From assembly GCA_026120185.1 (NCBI GenBank), contig JANUWF010001481.1, positions 2,671,001 to 2,735,000 of the forward strand: a stretch of 64,000 bases of DNA. Direction: 5' to 3'. Under the pieces are notes generated by a model, which saw only the letters and a list, made by a program, of their open reading frames with translations, was not told where the DNA came from and made no database searches. The position numbers were made by a program, and so were the translations under genes. Below, piece by piece: positions 35,516-45,626 of the stretch (the stretch's first letter is position 1; each line of letters begins with the position of its first letter). Origin of the DNA: Voacanga thouarsii. Lineage: Eukaryota > Streptophyta > Magnoliopsida > Gentianales > Apocynaceae.

Positions 35516-36810
35516 TGAAAAACCTTAGGGGTGAATAAGATTTTTTGCAAACAAAAGTAGATTAAAAATTTTAGTTTCCAAAAAAAAACTTTCGAGCAAA
35601 TCAGTAGAGATACTACATAACTTCAAGCATGCTTTGCAATTTCAAGAATGCAACCAAGATTCTTTTAAAGTTAGCACAAATGATATGAAATGAGGATGGG
35701 TAGTTGAGATATTAAATGATAGGTTTAAATTAGAAAGCAAGGATCATAAATAGTTTATTGATTTTAGCAAAACAAGATAGAGAATTTAAAGACAAAAGTC
35801 GGTGAGAGTGTATTGAAGAAATTTAAGCAAGTGATGCGAAATAAAGATCAGAGATTTATAGTGGTTCGATCCAAAAATGATCTACATCCACTACCTTAAG
35901 TTCTTACTTAAGGATTTCAATACACTCACTAAAACCTTTTTCCAACTCAATGGTTGTAGGTGATACCAATCTTACACAAAAGGATTACCAATCTTAGATT
36001 TACACCCAACCTCTTTAAACACAACAATCAAGGCTCACCCTAACTAGGTTTTAACTCCTTAATCTTGATACAAGATAGAATGAAGGAAAGTTTATAGAAA
36101 TAGCTCATAGATTTGGGCAGATTGCAAATAGATGAGCGCTAACACCTTTTACCTTTTGAAAAATTTAATTTCACTTTTGAAGCTAAATAAAAAGTAAGAT
36201 TTTTTGTATTCTACAATGTAAGAGAGTTTCTGAGAAGGATAGCACAAAAATATGCTTTAAAAATGAGTTTTGAAAGCTTTTTATAGGAGCCAAACCCAAA
36301 GTTTCAACAACTAGTTACTTTCTGTCAGAATTTCAAGATTTTGGATTCATAAAGTGGAAGGATGTCCGTCCAAAAGGTGAGTCCAAATTCCATTTTTTAG
36401 GCAAAAATATTTTGAAAATTTTATAGAGTATTGGACCGAGTTTTGGATTCAGAAGTCCATCCAAACTACTCAATCTAAACATCTGAAGACTTACTCTTTG
36501 AAATCATTTTTTTTCGTGCTTCAAGGTAAAATCAAACTAAATCATAAGGTAAAAGAGACATAGGAATTTACACATTATACCTTATCAAATAATTCCTAGT
36601 CTAAGATTCTCCTCAAGGGTTTCTTGGTATGCCATCTCTTGAGCTTATCTAATACTTGATTACCCATTCTTGGATTCCATTGCTCAAGAGTTGCTTAGCA
36701 GTCTCATTTGTATGCCTTGGAAAAACTGAGGTCGAAGTATGTCCTATCACATGTAGATCATACAAGTTTGTCATAAGTTAAAACACAGGAGAATGCCCTT
36801 AGGGCTAACA
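35516..36810 (-). repeat. 5' LTR of Copia-C
   Basis: About 1295 bp from TGAAAAACCTTAGGGG (next to the decayed PBS) to AGGGCTAACA on plus; on minus it starts TGTTAGCCCTAAGGGC, as copia LTRs do. Boundaries rest on the PBS and the TGTTAG end; no second LTR is in the window. Confidence 0.6.
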
Positions 36811-37430
36811 AATTAATTTTATATTTGTTATCTCTTTATTAACTCGAGAGAGAGAGAGGGGTTAAGGGTTAAGGACTTGATAATCAAAGAGTTGTTAATA
36901 TCACCTAAAGATATGGTCATTAATTTCTTTCATTTTAATATTACCTAGAGATAGGGGTATTACTATTAAAGAATTGGCATTAATGCATCTTTTTGACTGA
37001 TTACTAAGGTAGAGATATCAATTAATTTGGTTAAGAGATAGTGAGTCCATAACTTAAGAGAGAATGGACTTTATATTTGTTCCTTCATGATGTTAGAAGC
37101 AATTAATTAATTGTGAATATTGTTAGCTTAATATTTGTCATGTTCTTAGAAATCCTATCTAAGTACATATTTATAATCCTTAGCATGTCCATATTGATAT
37201 TGTATTATTTGTAATTATATTCTATCTTTTCTAGTTTTGTTAGGGTAAACAATGAAGAATGAAAGTAATTAGGGGCACTTGTTCCTCGTAGATTGATAAT
37301 TGTTAGTTCTCTTTACTATACTTGTTCTATACGTGTTGTTTTGGGATTGGCGTTTTCATTAAAACTTGATTGAGGTATGATCTTAAAAAGAATTGATTGT
37401 TATACACCAAAACCTTCATATAACTAGACA
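36811..37430 (+). repeat. Diverged gypsy LTR fragment
   Basis: It follows the same landmarks as the end of the Gypsy-A LTR in order: TTCCTTCATGATG near 37080, GGTAAACAATGAA near 37240, a CTCGTAGATTGATA segment, ACTTGTTCTATACG, and TTAAAACTTGATTGAGG near 37360. Much more diverged than other copies, so an old insertion. Its start is cut by Copia-C. Confidence 0.6.
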
Positions 37431-37937
37431 TCATCAATAAAGTTATCATTATCTGACACATTGCTATCACTAGCCACACTATTTAGATCTCCACATATAG
37501 CCATATCATGTGGTTTCAAAAGGTCAAAAATTGCTAATTCATTTAAATTAGACACTACTACACTAAACTTAGAATACCTTACATGTTACTTAGCTGAAAT
37601 GGCCATGTTCACAGGCCATTTCTCAAGATTTTGCTCGCCAATTCTAGAAACACTCCATCCTTCTACTCTATTACACAATAGATCATCATCAACAATATCA
37701 CCAACTTCATGTCATGTAGCATCATTTTCATCGTTCGCCTAAGCACTATTTCTATCCTCAACATTACAATCATTAATCACAAATTGAATCTCATCCCTTC
37801 ATAAACCCCCTGCAGAGTTTTATTTAGGAAGACCCCATAAAAGTTTCAATGTTCTCAACATACATATCAACTACTTGCTGATTTACCCATTTTCCTAAAT
37901 TAATATCATCACTATCATTGTCTAAAGATTTCCACCC
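37431..37937 (-). other. Unclassified decayed coding-like stretch
   Basis: On minus, one end reads GWKSLDNDSDDINLGKWVN, and after a frameshift a long Asp/Asn-rich frame reads VEGWSVSRIGEQNLEKWPVN and DNDNFIDDV with three stops in about 120 codons. The composition suggests former protein, perhaps a transposase N-terminus, but I recognise no family. Confidence 0.3.
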
Positions 37938-38914
37938 GAACCTGAAGCGTTTGGATTTGGGTATAAAAATCATATAAAAATAAGCACATTCCCAATCAAG
38001 TTTAAATTAAAATGTTAACCCCAAATTACACATATGAGCAAGCGTACTCATTATTAAGCAAAGTATAGGGTTCAAACGAGTGTCGATCCTCAAGGAACAA
38101 GTATGCATTAATCACTTTTCTTTCATTGTTTAACTGACTCGATAAAGTGAAAAAGAAAATAAGAGAAATAAAAGAATATATACATGTCAAGGATGGAGAA
38201 TTATGTAACTTAAACCGTCGTTTTGACAAACATGATCTTAAAGTATTCAATTATTATCATAGCTAATTATTTTCTTGGCATCATGAAAGATTAAGATAGA
38301 TTCACTTCTTTGGTCAATCTATAAATTCACTATCTTCTAGATAAATTAGTATCACTTGGTCTATTTCAACTAATTCACCCAAAAGATGCATTAAACACAA
38401 TCATTGATTAAATTTCCTTGGTCTAGCAAATTTAAAGCATGAAATTAACCAATGAATCTTTGGTTTGGCAGACATCAATTAACCTTTAATTACCTAATCC
38501 TCAGCACTTAACCCTCTTGGTCTAGTAAGTTAATAGCCAATAAATATGAAATCAATAAATTGAAACCACCATCAACCCCTTTGGTCTAGTAAGTTAATGG
38601 AAAGAAACAACCAATTAATCTCGTAATAAGCATAAGTAATTAAATACCAAGAAGAACAATCAAATAATCAAAAGATCAAAGTAACTCTAAAAATAATGAA
38701 TACCTAAAACAATGTCAAATTACAATAAAATAATTAATACATCATTGTTCAAGAAAAAGAAAGCAAAGTAAAAGAAAGCACTCATAGACAAGCCCCCATC
38801 TTCTTCCTTTGTAGACCCTCTTGCACAATCCTCCCTGATGTGGCAGAATTCCTCCTCAATTTGATGATTTTCTGTTATGATCTCTGAATTCTCCCTTTTT
38901 TCTTTTGTTTTCCC

Positions 38915-38924
38915 TCTATTTATA
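38915..38924 (-). promoter_or_regulatory. TATA box of Gypsy-D 3' LTR
   Basis: On minus, TATAAATAGA; the right LTR has the same box at 46597-46606, which would drive the element. Confidence 0.65.
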
Positions 38925-39052
38925 GGCTTAGAAAGTGCCTAAATTCGTTGGTGTAGTGTTTTTGGCCGATTAGAAGTAGAAAAATAATAAAACTCTGTAG
39001 ATTGCCAAAAAATGTGTGCAAAAATCGAGGCACCGCCTTAACATTAGGGCAC

Positions 39053-39300
39053 AGCCGGCGCCGCCTACAGCCTCATAGCCGGTGCCGGTTGTGATATGTT
39101 TCTCCAATTATTCACCTATTTTTTTCTTGATTTCCACACAACCCTTCCAGAATGTAGCCGACGTCGCCTCTAGCCTCCCAGCCGGTGCCAGTTCGGTTCT
39201 ATTTTGCTCTGTTTCACTTTGCTTTTTGTCACCTAGAAGTACGTGCTAATAGCACGTGGCTGGCGCTGGTTCCCCTGCCATGGCCGACGCCACCTCTATT
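39053..39300 (-). repeat. GC-rich module cluster in Gypsy-D U3
   Basis: Six or so variants of AGCCGGCGCCGCC / AGCCGGTGCCGGTT / GTGGCTGGCGCTGG lie in 250 bp, spaced about 25-100 bp, in the U3 position where Gypsy-A carries GGCTCAATTGAGCC. The right LTR repeats the set at 46735-46975 with its own changes. Confidence 0.8.
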
Positions 39301-39474
39301 CTATTTTGCGACGTTTTTTATCTTATTTTACCCATAGAATTTGAAATAATGCACAAAATACCTTTCCAATGGTAAAATCTTAAATATGAAGGAATATGAC
39401 TAGTTATTGAACAAAATGTATCACAAAATAATCTCAAATAACTAGAAAAAATATAAGTAATTTAGGCTTTATCA

Positions 39475-39489
39475 TATTCCCCTACACTT
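39475..39489 (-). other. Polypurine tract of Gypsy-D
   Basis: On minus, AAGTGTAGGGGAATA immediately before the LTR start TGATAAAGCC. Confidence 0.85.
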
Positions 39490-41162
39490 AGCTCTTTGCT
39501 TGTCCTCAAGCAAAGTATCACCAACAAGTAGGAAAAACACAAGTTTTCATAAAATCACTTAATCAATTTCAAAATAGTATTTCAATGCTTTCTTCATTCA
39601 AGACAACAAAACATATGCTACTACATCTTTCATCACAAATGCAAGACTTGTGTAAGTGAAGATTGACTAGTAGAACCATCTCAACATTTTAACATCATTC
39701 TCAAACTATTGGAAAGAATTTAGTTCAAGAAAAATATGCATTCCATAAGCTCACTTTTCATACACTCTCTCAACTAATCCGAGATATATCATGATTCTAC
39801 TTAAGTCAAGTAGGACGTTCAAGCTTGTAATGTAAGGCTAAAGGGCTTGCAATGTAGCTTGTCAAATAAAGAATATAGGAGAATCAAATATCAAAGAAGC
39901 TAAGAGTTTGCAAGAAAAGGATAAATAGAATGTATCAAGAAATTCCAAATTCTTCTTGCTCTCCTATCCCAGAATCAATCAAAACCCATAACCTTGTTTA
40001 GCAATTATAGTTTAGTTCAAGTAAATCTTGGATTTTCATCAATCATCCTCAACTCATCAATAATTTCTTCACAAGATCATTCAAATTTTCAGCAATGGTG
40101 CTAATAACTTGATGCGAACTCAAGTTTTTCAGAAATACCTACAGCTCAACCACCATTCTTTTTGTGATCTTTCTTTTCTTTCTCTTTCAATTTTTCTTTC
40201 TTTTTCCTCATTTTTTTTTTCAAATGCTGCTATTGTTTGTTTCTGAGTTTTTCTCTTTCCATCTTTTCTCGCAGCTTTTTGTTTTCTCAATTTTTCTTTT
40301 CTTTTTCTTCTCTTTCTTTTCTTCTTTCCCAACTCAACACAACTATTGATGCATGACTGAAAGTAACAAGTCATGATCTTTCCACAAGTATTCTCCCTCA
40401 ATATTCTCCTACATGTATTTTTATCCATCAAGAGCACTCAAAGATTTGGAAGAATTATTCAAACTCTCAGAAAGAAGTAATAGATGAAGTATGATAACGG
40501 GTTTTAAGAAAGAAATTAACAATTTAGGCTCAAAATAGGCACTAGGGATAATGTCAAATAGGTAGGCTTGAAAAACTCAAACTATCCAAAGAAGGCCTAT
40601 TACCGTCATCCTTAAGTTAAATCATGAATGTCTTTCTTATTTCGCCTCAATAGTTATTCAAGTAAGTTCTAGAATGCTCAATGAATCTTAGTGGAAAAAC
40701 AAGTTTAAGAACAATGTAAAGCATTTGATCAAGAACTACTTAGTCCAAGTGCGTGCAAAAAGTCATGAATAAGCCATAATTGATATAGAACATATGCTCT
40801 ATGATCTATCACAAAGACATGCATTAAAAATATCTTGAAATCACAAAGAAAATCAGAAAAAGTTCGAAAAAAAATTCTGCTCTCAAAAGTTTAAAGAAGA
40901 ATGAAGCATAAAATAGCAGAAGTATAGAAGAATTATCATTCTAACCACTCCCCCACACTTAAACTGGACATTGTCCTCAATGGCCAAATAAATAGAACAA
41001 GAAAATATTGCCATGGAACCAAAAATAAATGGGGAAGAGATAAGAAAGAAATTACTTCCATTCATGGTGCATTCTTCTATACAAGAGTTGAGTTCCTAGA
41101 GAAAGAGGCATTGCCGAAGTACCCAAGAAGTTCTATGCTGCAGTGTCGAAGAGCACCTCCAC
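39490..41162 (-). other. Gypsy-D 3' untranslated region
   Basis: Between integrase and the PPT. Reading frames are short or low-complexity: the Lys/Arg/Glu-rich frame near 40129-40437 is the mirror of a T/C-rich tract. No env-like signal peptide or membrane protein seen. CCCACACTTAAACTGGACA near 40970 matches Gypsy-A 4970-5010. Confidence 0.6.
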
Positions 41163-41486
41163 CTACTCGGTGTTGTGAAGACTTTCACCCACATAGCATT
41201 TCACGTGATTGCCATTGACTTTGAAAGTACCTCTAGTGGGGTGAGTAATTTCAAAGGTGCCAAAAGGGAATATCTTACTTACCGTGTAGGGTCTCCACCA
41301 CCTTGATTTCAATTTACCTGGAAAAATTCTTAAACCATAATTGGATAGCAACACTTGATCGCCTTTCTTAAATCCGTGTTGTCCAATGATATGGTTATCG
41401 TGACATTTTTTTACTTTCTCTTTATTGTGCAGTGAAGTATCATAAGCATTCTCTCGTAACTCCTCCAAGGCTGTTAGTTGGTGCAA
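41163..41486 (-). pseudogene. Gypsy-D integrase C-terminal domain
   Basis: 107 residues with LEELRENAYDTSLHNKEKVK, FKKGDQVLLSNYGLRIFPGK and KSRWWRPYTVSKIFPFGTFE, the GPY/F-like module of gypsy integrases, in which GPY is here RPY. Separated from the core by stops and a frameshift (41487-41639). Confidence 0.88.
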
Positions 41487-41639
41487 TCTTGACTTTCCAA
41501 CTAACTAAAGATCGAGGTCAACAAGTTTTATAGCCCAATAAGCTTTATGCTCAATCTCAACAGGTAAATGACATGCTTTTCCAAAAACTAACCGAAAAGG
41601 AGTCGTGCCAATTGGTGTCTTAAAAGCTATCCGATATGC

Positions 41640-41969
41640 CTAAAGAGTGTCATCTAATTTTAGACTCCAATTCTTCCTAGTATGGTTAACTGTTTTTCCT
41701 AAGATTCTTTTAAGTTTCCTATTAACCACTTCAACCTGTCCACTTGTTTGGGAATGATAGGGAGTGGTAAACCTATGGTTCACGCGTAGATGTTTGAGAA
41801 TTGTTTCCATTTGTGCATTACAAAAATGAGTCCCCCTATCACTAATGAGCACCTTAGGCACACCAAAACGGGTGAAAAGTTTCTTCAGAAATTTTATCAC
41901 AACCCTTGCATCATTAGTTGGTAAAATTTGGGCTTCTACCCATTCAGAAACATAATCCACTGCTACCAA
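41640..41969 (-). pseudogene. Gypsy-D integrase core, second half
   Basis: VDYVSEWVEAQILPTNDARV, LISDRGTHFCNAQ (catalytic Asp) and HSQTSGQVEVVNRKLKRIL (catalytic Glu). Overlaps the preceding piece by 7 bases in another frame, so one frameshift separates the halves. Confidence 0.93.
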
Positions 41970-42451
41970 ATGTATTTATTCCCCAAAGAACTAGGAAAAG
42001 GTCCCATGAAGTCTATCCCCCAACAATCAAATCCTTCACAAGCTTGAAAAATTTGTAATGGCATCTCATTAGATTTAGAAATATTACCTTTATGTTGACA
42101 CCTATCAAAACTTTGAACAAACCTATGGGCATCTTTGAATAATGTGGGCCAATAAAATCTAGACTCTAGCACCTTTTGTGCAGTGTTGTTAGCTTGGAAG
42201 TGGCCTCCAGCAAGTCCTTCATGACAATGTTTAAGATTCTCCTCTCCTTCCTTAGAGTCCACACATCTTCGAATTATTTGGTCCGCATAATACTTACATA
42301 GATAAAGGTCTTCCCAAAAGTAATGCCTTACTTTGGATAGGAATTTCTTCTTTTGTTGTATTGTGAGAGCTTTTAGAATAATTCCTGCAACCAAGTAATT
42401 AGCAAAATCTGCAAACCAAAGGGTGTTTGGAATCTCACATTCTATGAGCAA
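41963..42451 (-). pseudogene. Gypsy-D integrase zinc domain and first catalytic Asp
   Basis: 162 residues with the integrase H2C2 region (HEGLAGGHFQANNTAQKVLE ... FDRCQHKGN; the first Cys of the usual CDRCQ is Phe-flanked and replaced) and FDCWGIDFMGPFPSSLGNKY, holding the first catalytic Asp. Confidence 0.92.
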
Positions 42452-42592
42452 GAGTTATTCATTCGGAAAGGTGTTGTTAATGTCTTTCTCTACCAAATTA
42501 GGATTATCCAGTCTTGACAAGTGATCCGTAGCTAAGTTTTCCGCACCCTTTTTGTCCCTAATCTCCAAATTGAATTCCTACAATAATAATAC

Positions 42593-43228
42593 CTATCTTA
42601 TCAATCTTGTTTTAGAATCATGTTTGGTTAGTAGGTATTTTAGGGTAGAATCATTCGTATAAACAATGACTTTGGACAAAATAAGATAAGAATGAAATTT
42701 ATCAAAAGCAAACACTTTGGCAAGTAATTCTTTCTCCATTGTTGCATAATTATCTTGCGTATCCGTTAAAGTCTTGCTTGCATAGTAAATGGGTTGGAAA
42801 TGCTTGTTCTGCTTTTGTCCAAGTACTGCACCAACTGCAAAATCACTTGCATCACACATTAGATCAAATGGAAGGGACCAATCAGGTGCAATCAAAATGG
42901 GTGAATTGATCAATTTCTCCTTAAGCATGGCAAAAGCGTTGAGACATTTTTCATCAAAATTAAACACAACATTCTTTTCAAGTAAAGAGGTAAGAGGTTT
43001 GGAAATTTTTGAGAAATCTAAGATAAACCTCCTATAAAAACCTGCATGACCAAGAAAGCTCCTTATAGCTTTCACAGAAGTAGGAGGATGTAGCTTCTCA
43101 ATTGCTTCAATTTTTGCTCTATCAACTTTTATACCCTTCCTTGAAATTTTATGCCCCAACACAATACCTTCTTGCACCATAAAGGGGCATTTTTTTTTCC
43201 CAGTTAAGCATGAGGTTAGTCTCTGCAC
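42593..43228 (-). pseudogene. Gypsy-D RT C-terminus and RNase H
   Basis: 211 residues: GIVLGHKISRKGIKVDRAKI and IRSFLGHAGFYRRFILDFSK of RT, then RNase H with LMCDASDFAVGAVLGQ (first Asp), YATMEKELLAKVFAFDKF (Glu) and VYTNDSTLKYLL, where the usual TDH is TND, so one RNase H catalytic residue is changed or shifted. Confidence 0.92.
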
Positions 43229-43234
43229 ATCTTG

Positions 43235-43780
43235 CTAGTACATTTTCAAGATTAGATAAACACAAGTTAAATGAAACACCAAAAATTGAAAAATCATCCA
43301 TAATACCTCAATTATATCCTCCACGAGTCCTTCAAATATTGCTATTATGCACCTTTCGAATGTTTTGAGACCATTGCAAAGACCAAACGGCATTCGACGA
43401 TATGCAAAAGTACCATATGGACATGTGAAAGTGGTTTTCTCTTGGTATTCCGGGGCTATGGGGATTTGTAGGTAGCCAGAAAATCCATCCAAGAAACAAT
43501 AGTATTCATGTCCGGCTAGCCTTTCCAACATTTGGTCAATAAAAGGGAGAGGGAAGTGGTCTTTCCTAGTGGCTTTCTTTAACATTTTGTAATCAATGCA
43601 AAACCTCCAACCCGTGACCAATCTCATAGGGACTAACTCATTTTTATCATTTAGGCTTACTGTCATTCCTCCCTTCTTTGGTACTACTTGAGTAAGACTC
43701 ACCCAGATACTATCCGAAATAGGGTAAATGATGCTAGAATCTAGAAGCTTAATTACCTCACCTTTTACCACTTTACTCAT
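43235..43780 (-). pseudogene. Gypsy-D reverse transcriptase, fingers and palm
   Basis: 181 residues: GWRFCIDYKMLKKATRKDHF, FLDGFSGYLQIPIAPE (first catalytic Asp) and TFAYRRMPFGLCNGLKTFER. After VEDIIEV the frame shifts, so the catalytic MDD box (at about 43285-43300) is present in the DNA but in the +1 frame. This single frameshift alone would inactivate RT. Confidence 0.93.
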
Positions 43781-44733
43781 ATCATATGTGGGTTCAACCT
43801 ACATTGGGGTTGCACTACGGGCTTTACACCTTCTTCCATCAAAATCTTGTGAGTACAAAAGGATGGACTTATGCCCTTTATATCAGTGATCTTCCATGCT
43901 ATTACTCCCTTGTATTTCCCCAACACACTTACCAATTTGGTTTTTTGTTCATTAGTTAGATCTTTGGTAATAATCACAGGCAATTTATGTCCTTCAGCCA
44001 AGAACACATATTCCAAGTGCTCGGGTAGGTCTTTTAAGTCAAGTTCTGGAGAATCCTTTATAGATGATTTCATTCTCCCCAAACTGCTTTTCTCAATTTC
44101 ACAACTCTTCATCCCTTCCTCATTATTAAAGTCCTCCAAATAGGCCACTAACATTTCCATCAACTCCTCCTCGAATGATTTTTGCATAAACTCCAAAATA
44201 GGTTCATAAAGAATGTCAACTCTTAAACAAGAATCATCAGAAAACAAAGGGTGGTGCATGCTCTTGTGGATTTGAATGACTACTTCCTCATCCTCAACCC
44301 TAAGTGTCAACCTCCCCCTATGAACATCAATTAATGCTTTTGCTGTAGCTAGGAAGGGTCTACCTAAGATTACAGGGACTTTCGAATCTTCATCCATGTC
44401 AAGAATAATAAAATCCACTAGAAATATGAATTTATCAACTTTTACCAACACATTTTCTAATATACCTCTAGGATATTTGATAGATCTATCTGCAAGTTGA
44501 ATACTCATCCTAGTGGGTGGTGGTTCTCCTAGACTTAGCTTTTTAAATGTTTTATATGATATTAAACTAATGCTAGCACCTAAGTCAGCTAATGCATTAC
44601 AAAAATTAAGAGTGCTAATTAAACATGGGATAGAAAAACTCCCTAGATCATTTTCTTTATATGGCAAATTCTGGTTGTCCTGCAATATGGCTGAACATTC
44701 TTCATTTAGTACCATTGTGGACAACTCTTCCAA
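43777..44733 (-). pseudogene. Gypsy-D aspartic protease
   Basis: A 318-residue open frame. ALADLGASISLISYKTFKKL is the protease site (D-x-G-A-S form of Athila elements), with VPVILGRPFLATAKALIDVH as the ILGRPF flap region. The C-terminal part is acidic and leads to the RT N-terminus (GVKPVVQPQCRLNPHM), and the frame stops where RT continues from 43780. This is the most intact part of Gypsy-D. Confidence 0.93.
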
Positions 44734-45160
44734 TTGCTTTTTTGCTTATGAGCATGCTTTTGAGAAATTTGGCATATTTGGGCATATGGATTAAAGCTTC
44801 ACTGAGTGAGATGTTTATGTGCAGTTGTTTGAATATCTTAAAGAATTTGTTAAATTGTGCATCTTTTTGGGCTTTGTGTAGACGGGTAGAATACGGTATT
44901 TTAGGTTGAAAAGTAAGATTTTCGGGAGATGGGCAGGGTGTAGCTGGTGCCAATTTCAATGCTTCGGCCAGCGCCGGTTCAATGCTGGGCTGCTTGGTCT
45001 CGGAGGTACCGGATTGCCAGCGTCGGTTTTCTTCCTCCAGCTGGAGCCAGTTGCAGTCTGCAACGTCTGGTAATTCTTTTCCACTCCGCAATGTGACAAC
45101 AACTATTTCCTCCTTACCTATTGGTGTTAGTTCTTGAGATTTTATCACCATGTCAGTCAA
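44702..45160 (-). pseudogene. Gypsy-D gag C-terminal part
   Basis: 152 residues with EEIVVVTLRSGKELPDVADC and QFNKFFKIFKQLHINISLSE, the known gag-protease junction of Athila-like elements (LRSGK, FKKLHINIPF). The N-terminal capsid part is missing. The segment 44938-45060 has GC-rich GCCAGCGCCGG-type modules translating to SGTSETKQPSIEPALAEALK. Confidence 0.9.
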
Positions 45161-45600
45161 AAACCAGATTTGTCATTCTATATTGCAAATCATCGCCTCG
45201 AACTTCTCAAATGTGAAATCGATTTCTTAGAAACACCTCGTGACATAGACAATAAATTTTCCAATCACGGTCTCTAGCTTTGCTGATTCCGGTGCTGTCA
45301 GTGTTATCGCAGAAAAGTAATGGGGGTATTGCCCCTCATTAGACCTCCTTTTGCTCCAATTCTCCATTTCACCTGAACATAGAAGCTAGTTAGCTAACGG
45401 AATGCACCATTTGAACAAAATTACAGGAACATGTTAGTTAAATTAAACATAGGCAAAGTTAGTAAGTTAGATTACAAAGGTATACACGAGATACAAAAGA
45501 TGGCACCTTTTTGCAAAAAGAACAATTGTACCTATTCACATATTTACCTATTTACATATTCACATAGTTAAATCAACAAAATCTAAGCTTTCATGATATT
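45161..45600 (-). other. Gypsy-D leader, shortened by gag deletion
   Basis: 440 bp without a coding frame between PBS and gag tail. An intact Athila-type gag would need well over 1 kb here, so a large deletion has joined leader and gag tail. No deletion footprint recognised. Confidence 0.6.
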
Positions 45601-45620
45601 GTTCCCTGACAACGACGCCA
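45601..45620 (-). other. Primer binding site of Gypsy-D (tRNA-Asp type)
   Basis: On minus, TGGCGTCGTTGTCAGGGAAC, six bases from the LTR, a tRNA-Asp-type PBS with C-to-T and G-to-A changes relative to Gypsy-A. Confidence 0.88.
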
Positions 45621-45626
45621 AAAATT

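Larger units (their letters stand above)
37943..39474 (-). repeat. 3' LTR of Gypsy-D
   Basis: 1532 bp, starting TGAAGCGTTTGGATTTGGG (TGAT mutated to TGAA) and ending TTTATCA on plus. TATA box on minus at 38915-38924. GC-rich modules at 39053-39300. Confidence 0.94.

Noticed and set aside
40129..40437. Lys/Arg/Glu-rich frame in the Gypsy-D 3' region, considered as an env or nuclear protein
   Set aside because: It is the complement of a T/C-rich tract; no signal peptide, membrane segment or conserved motif.
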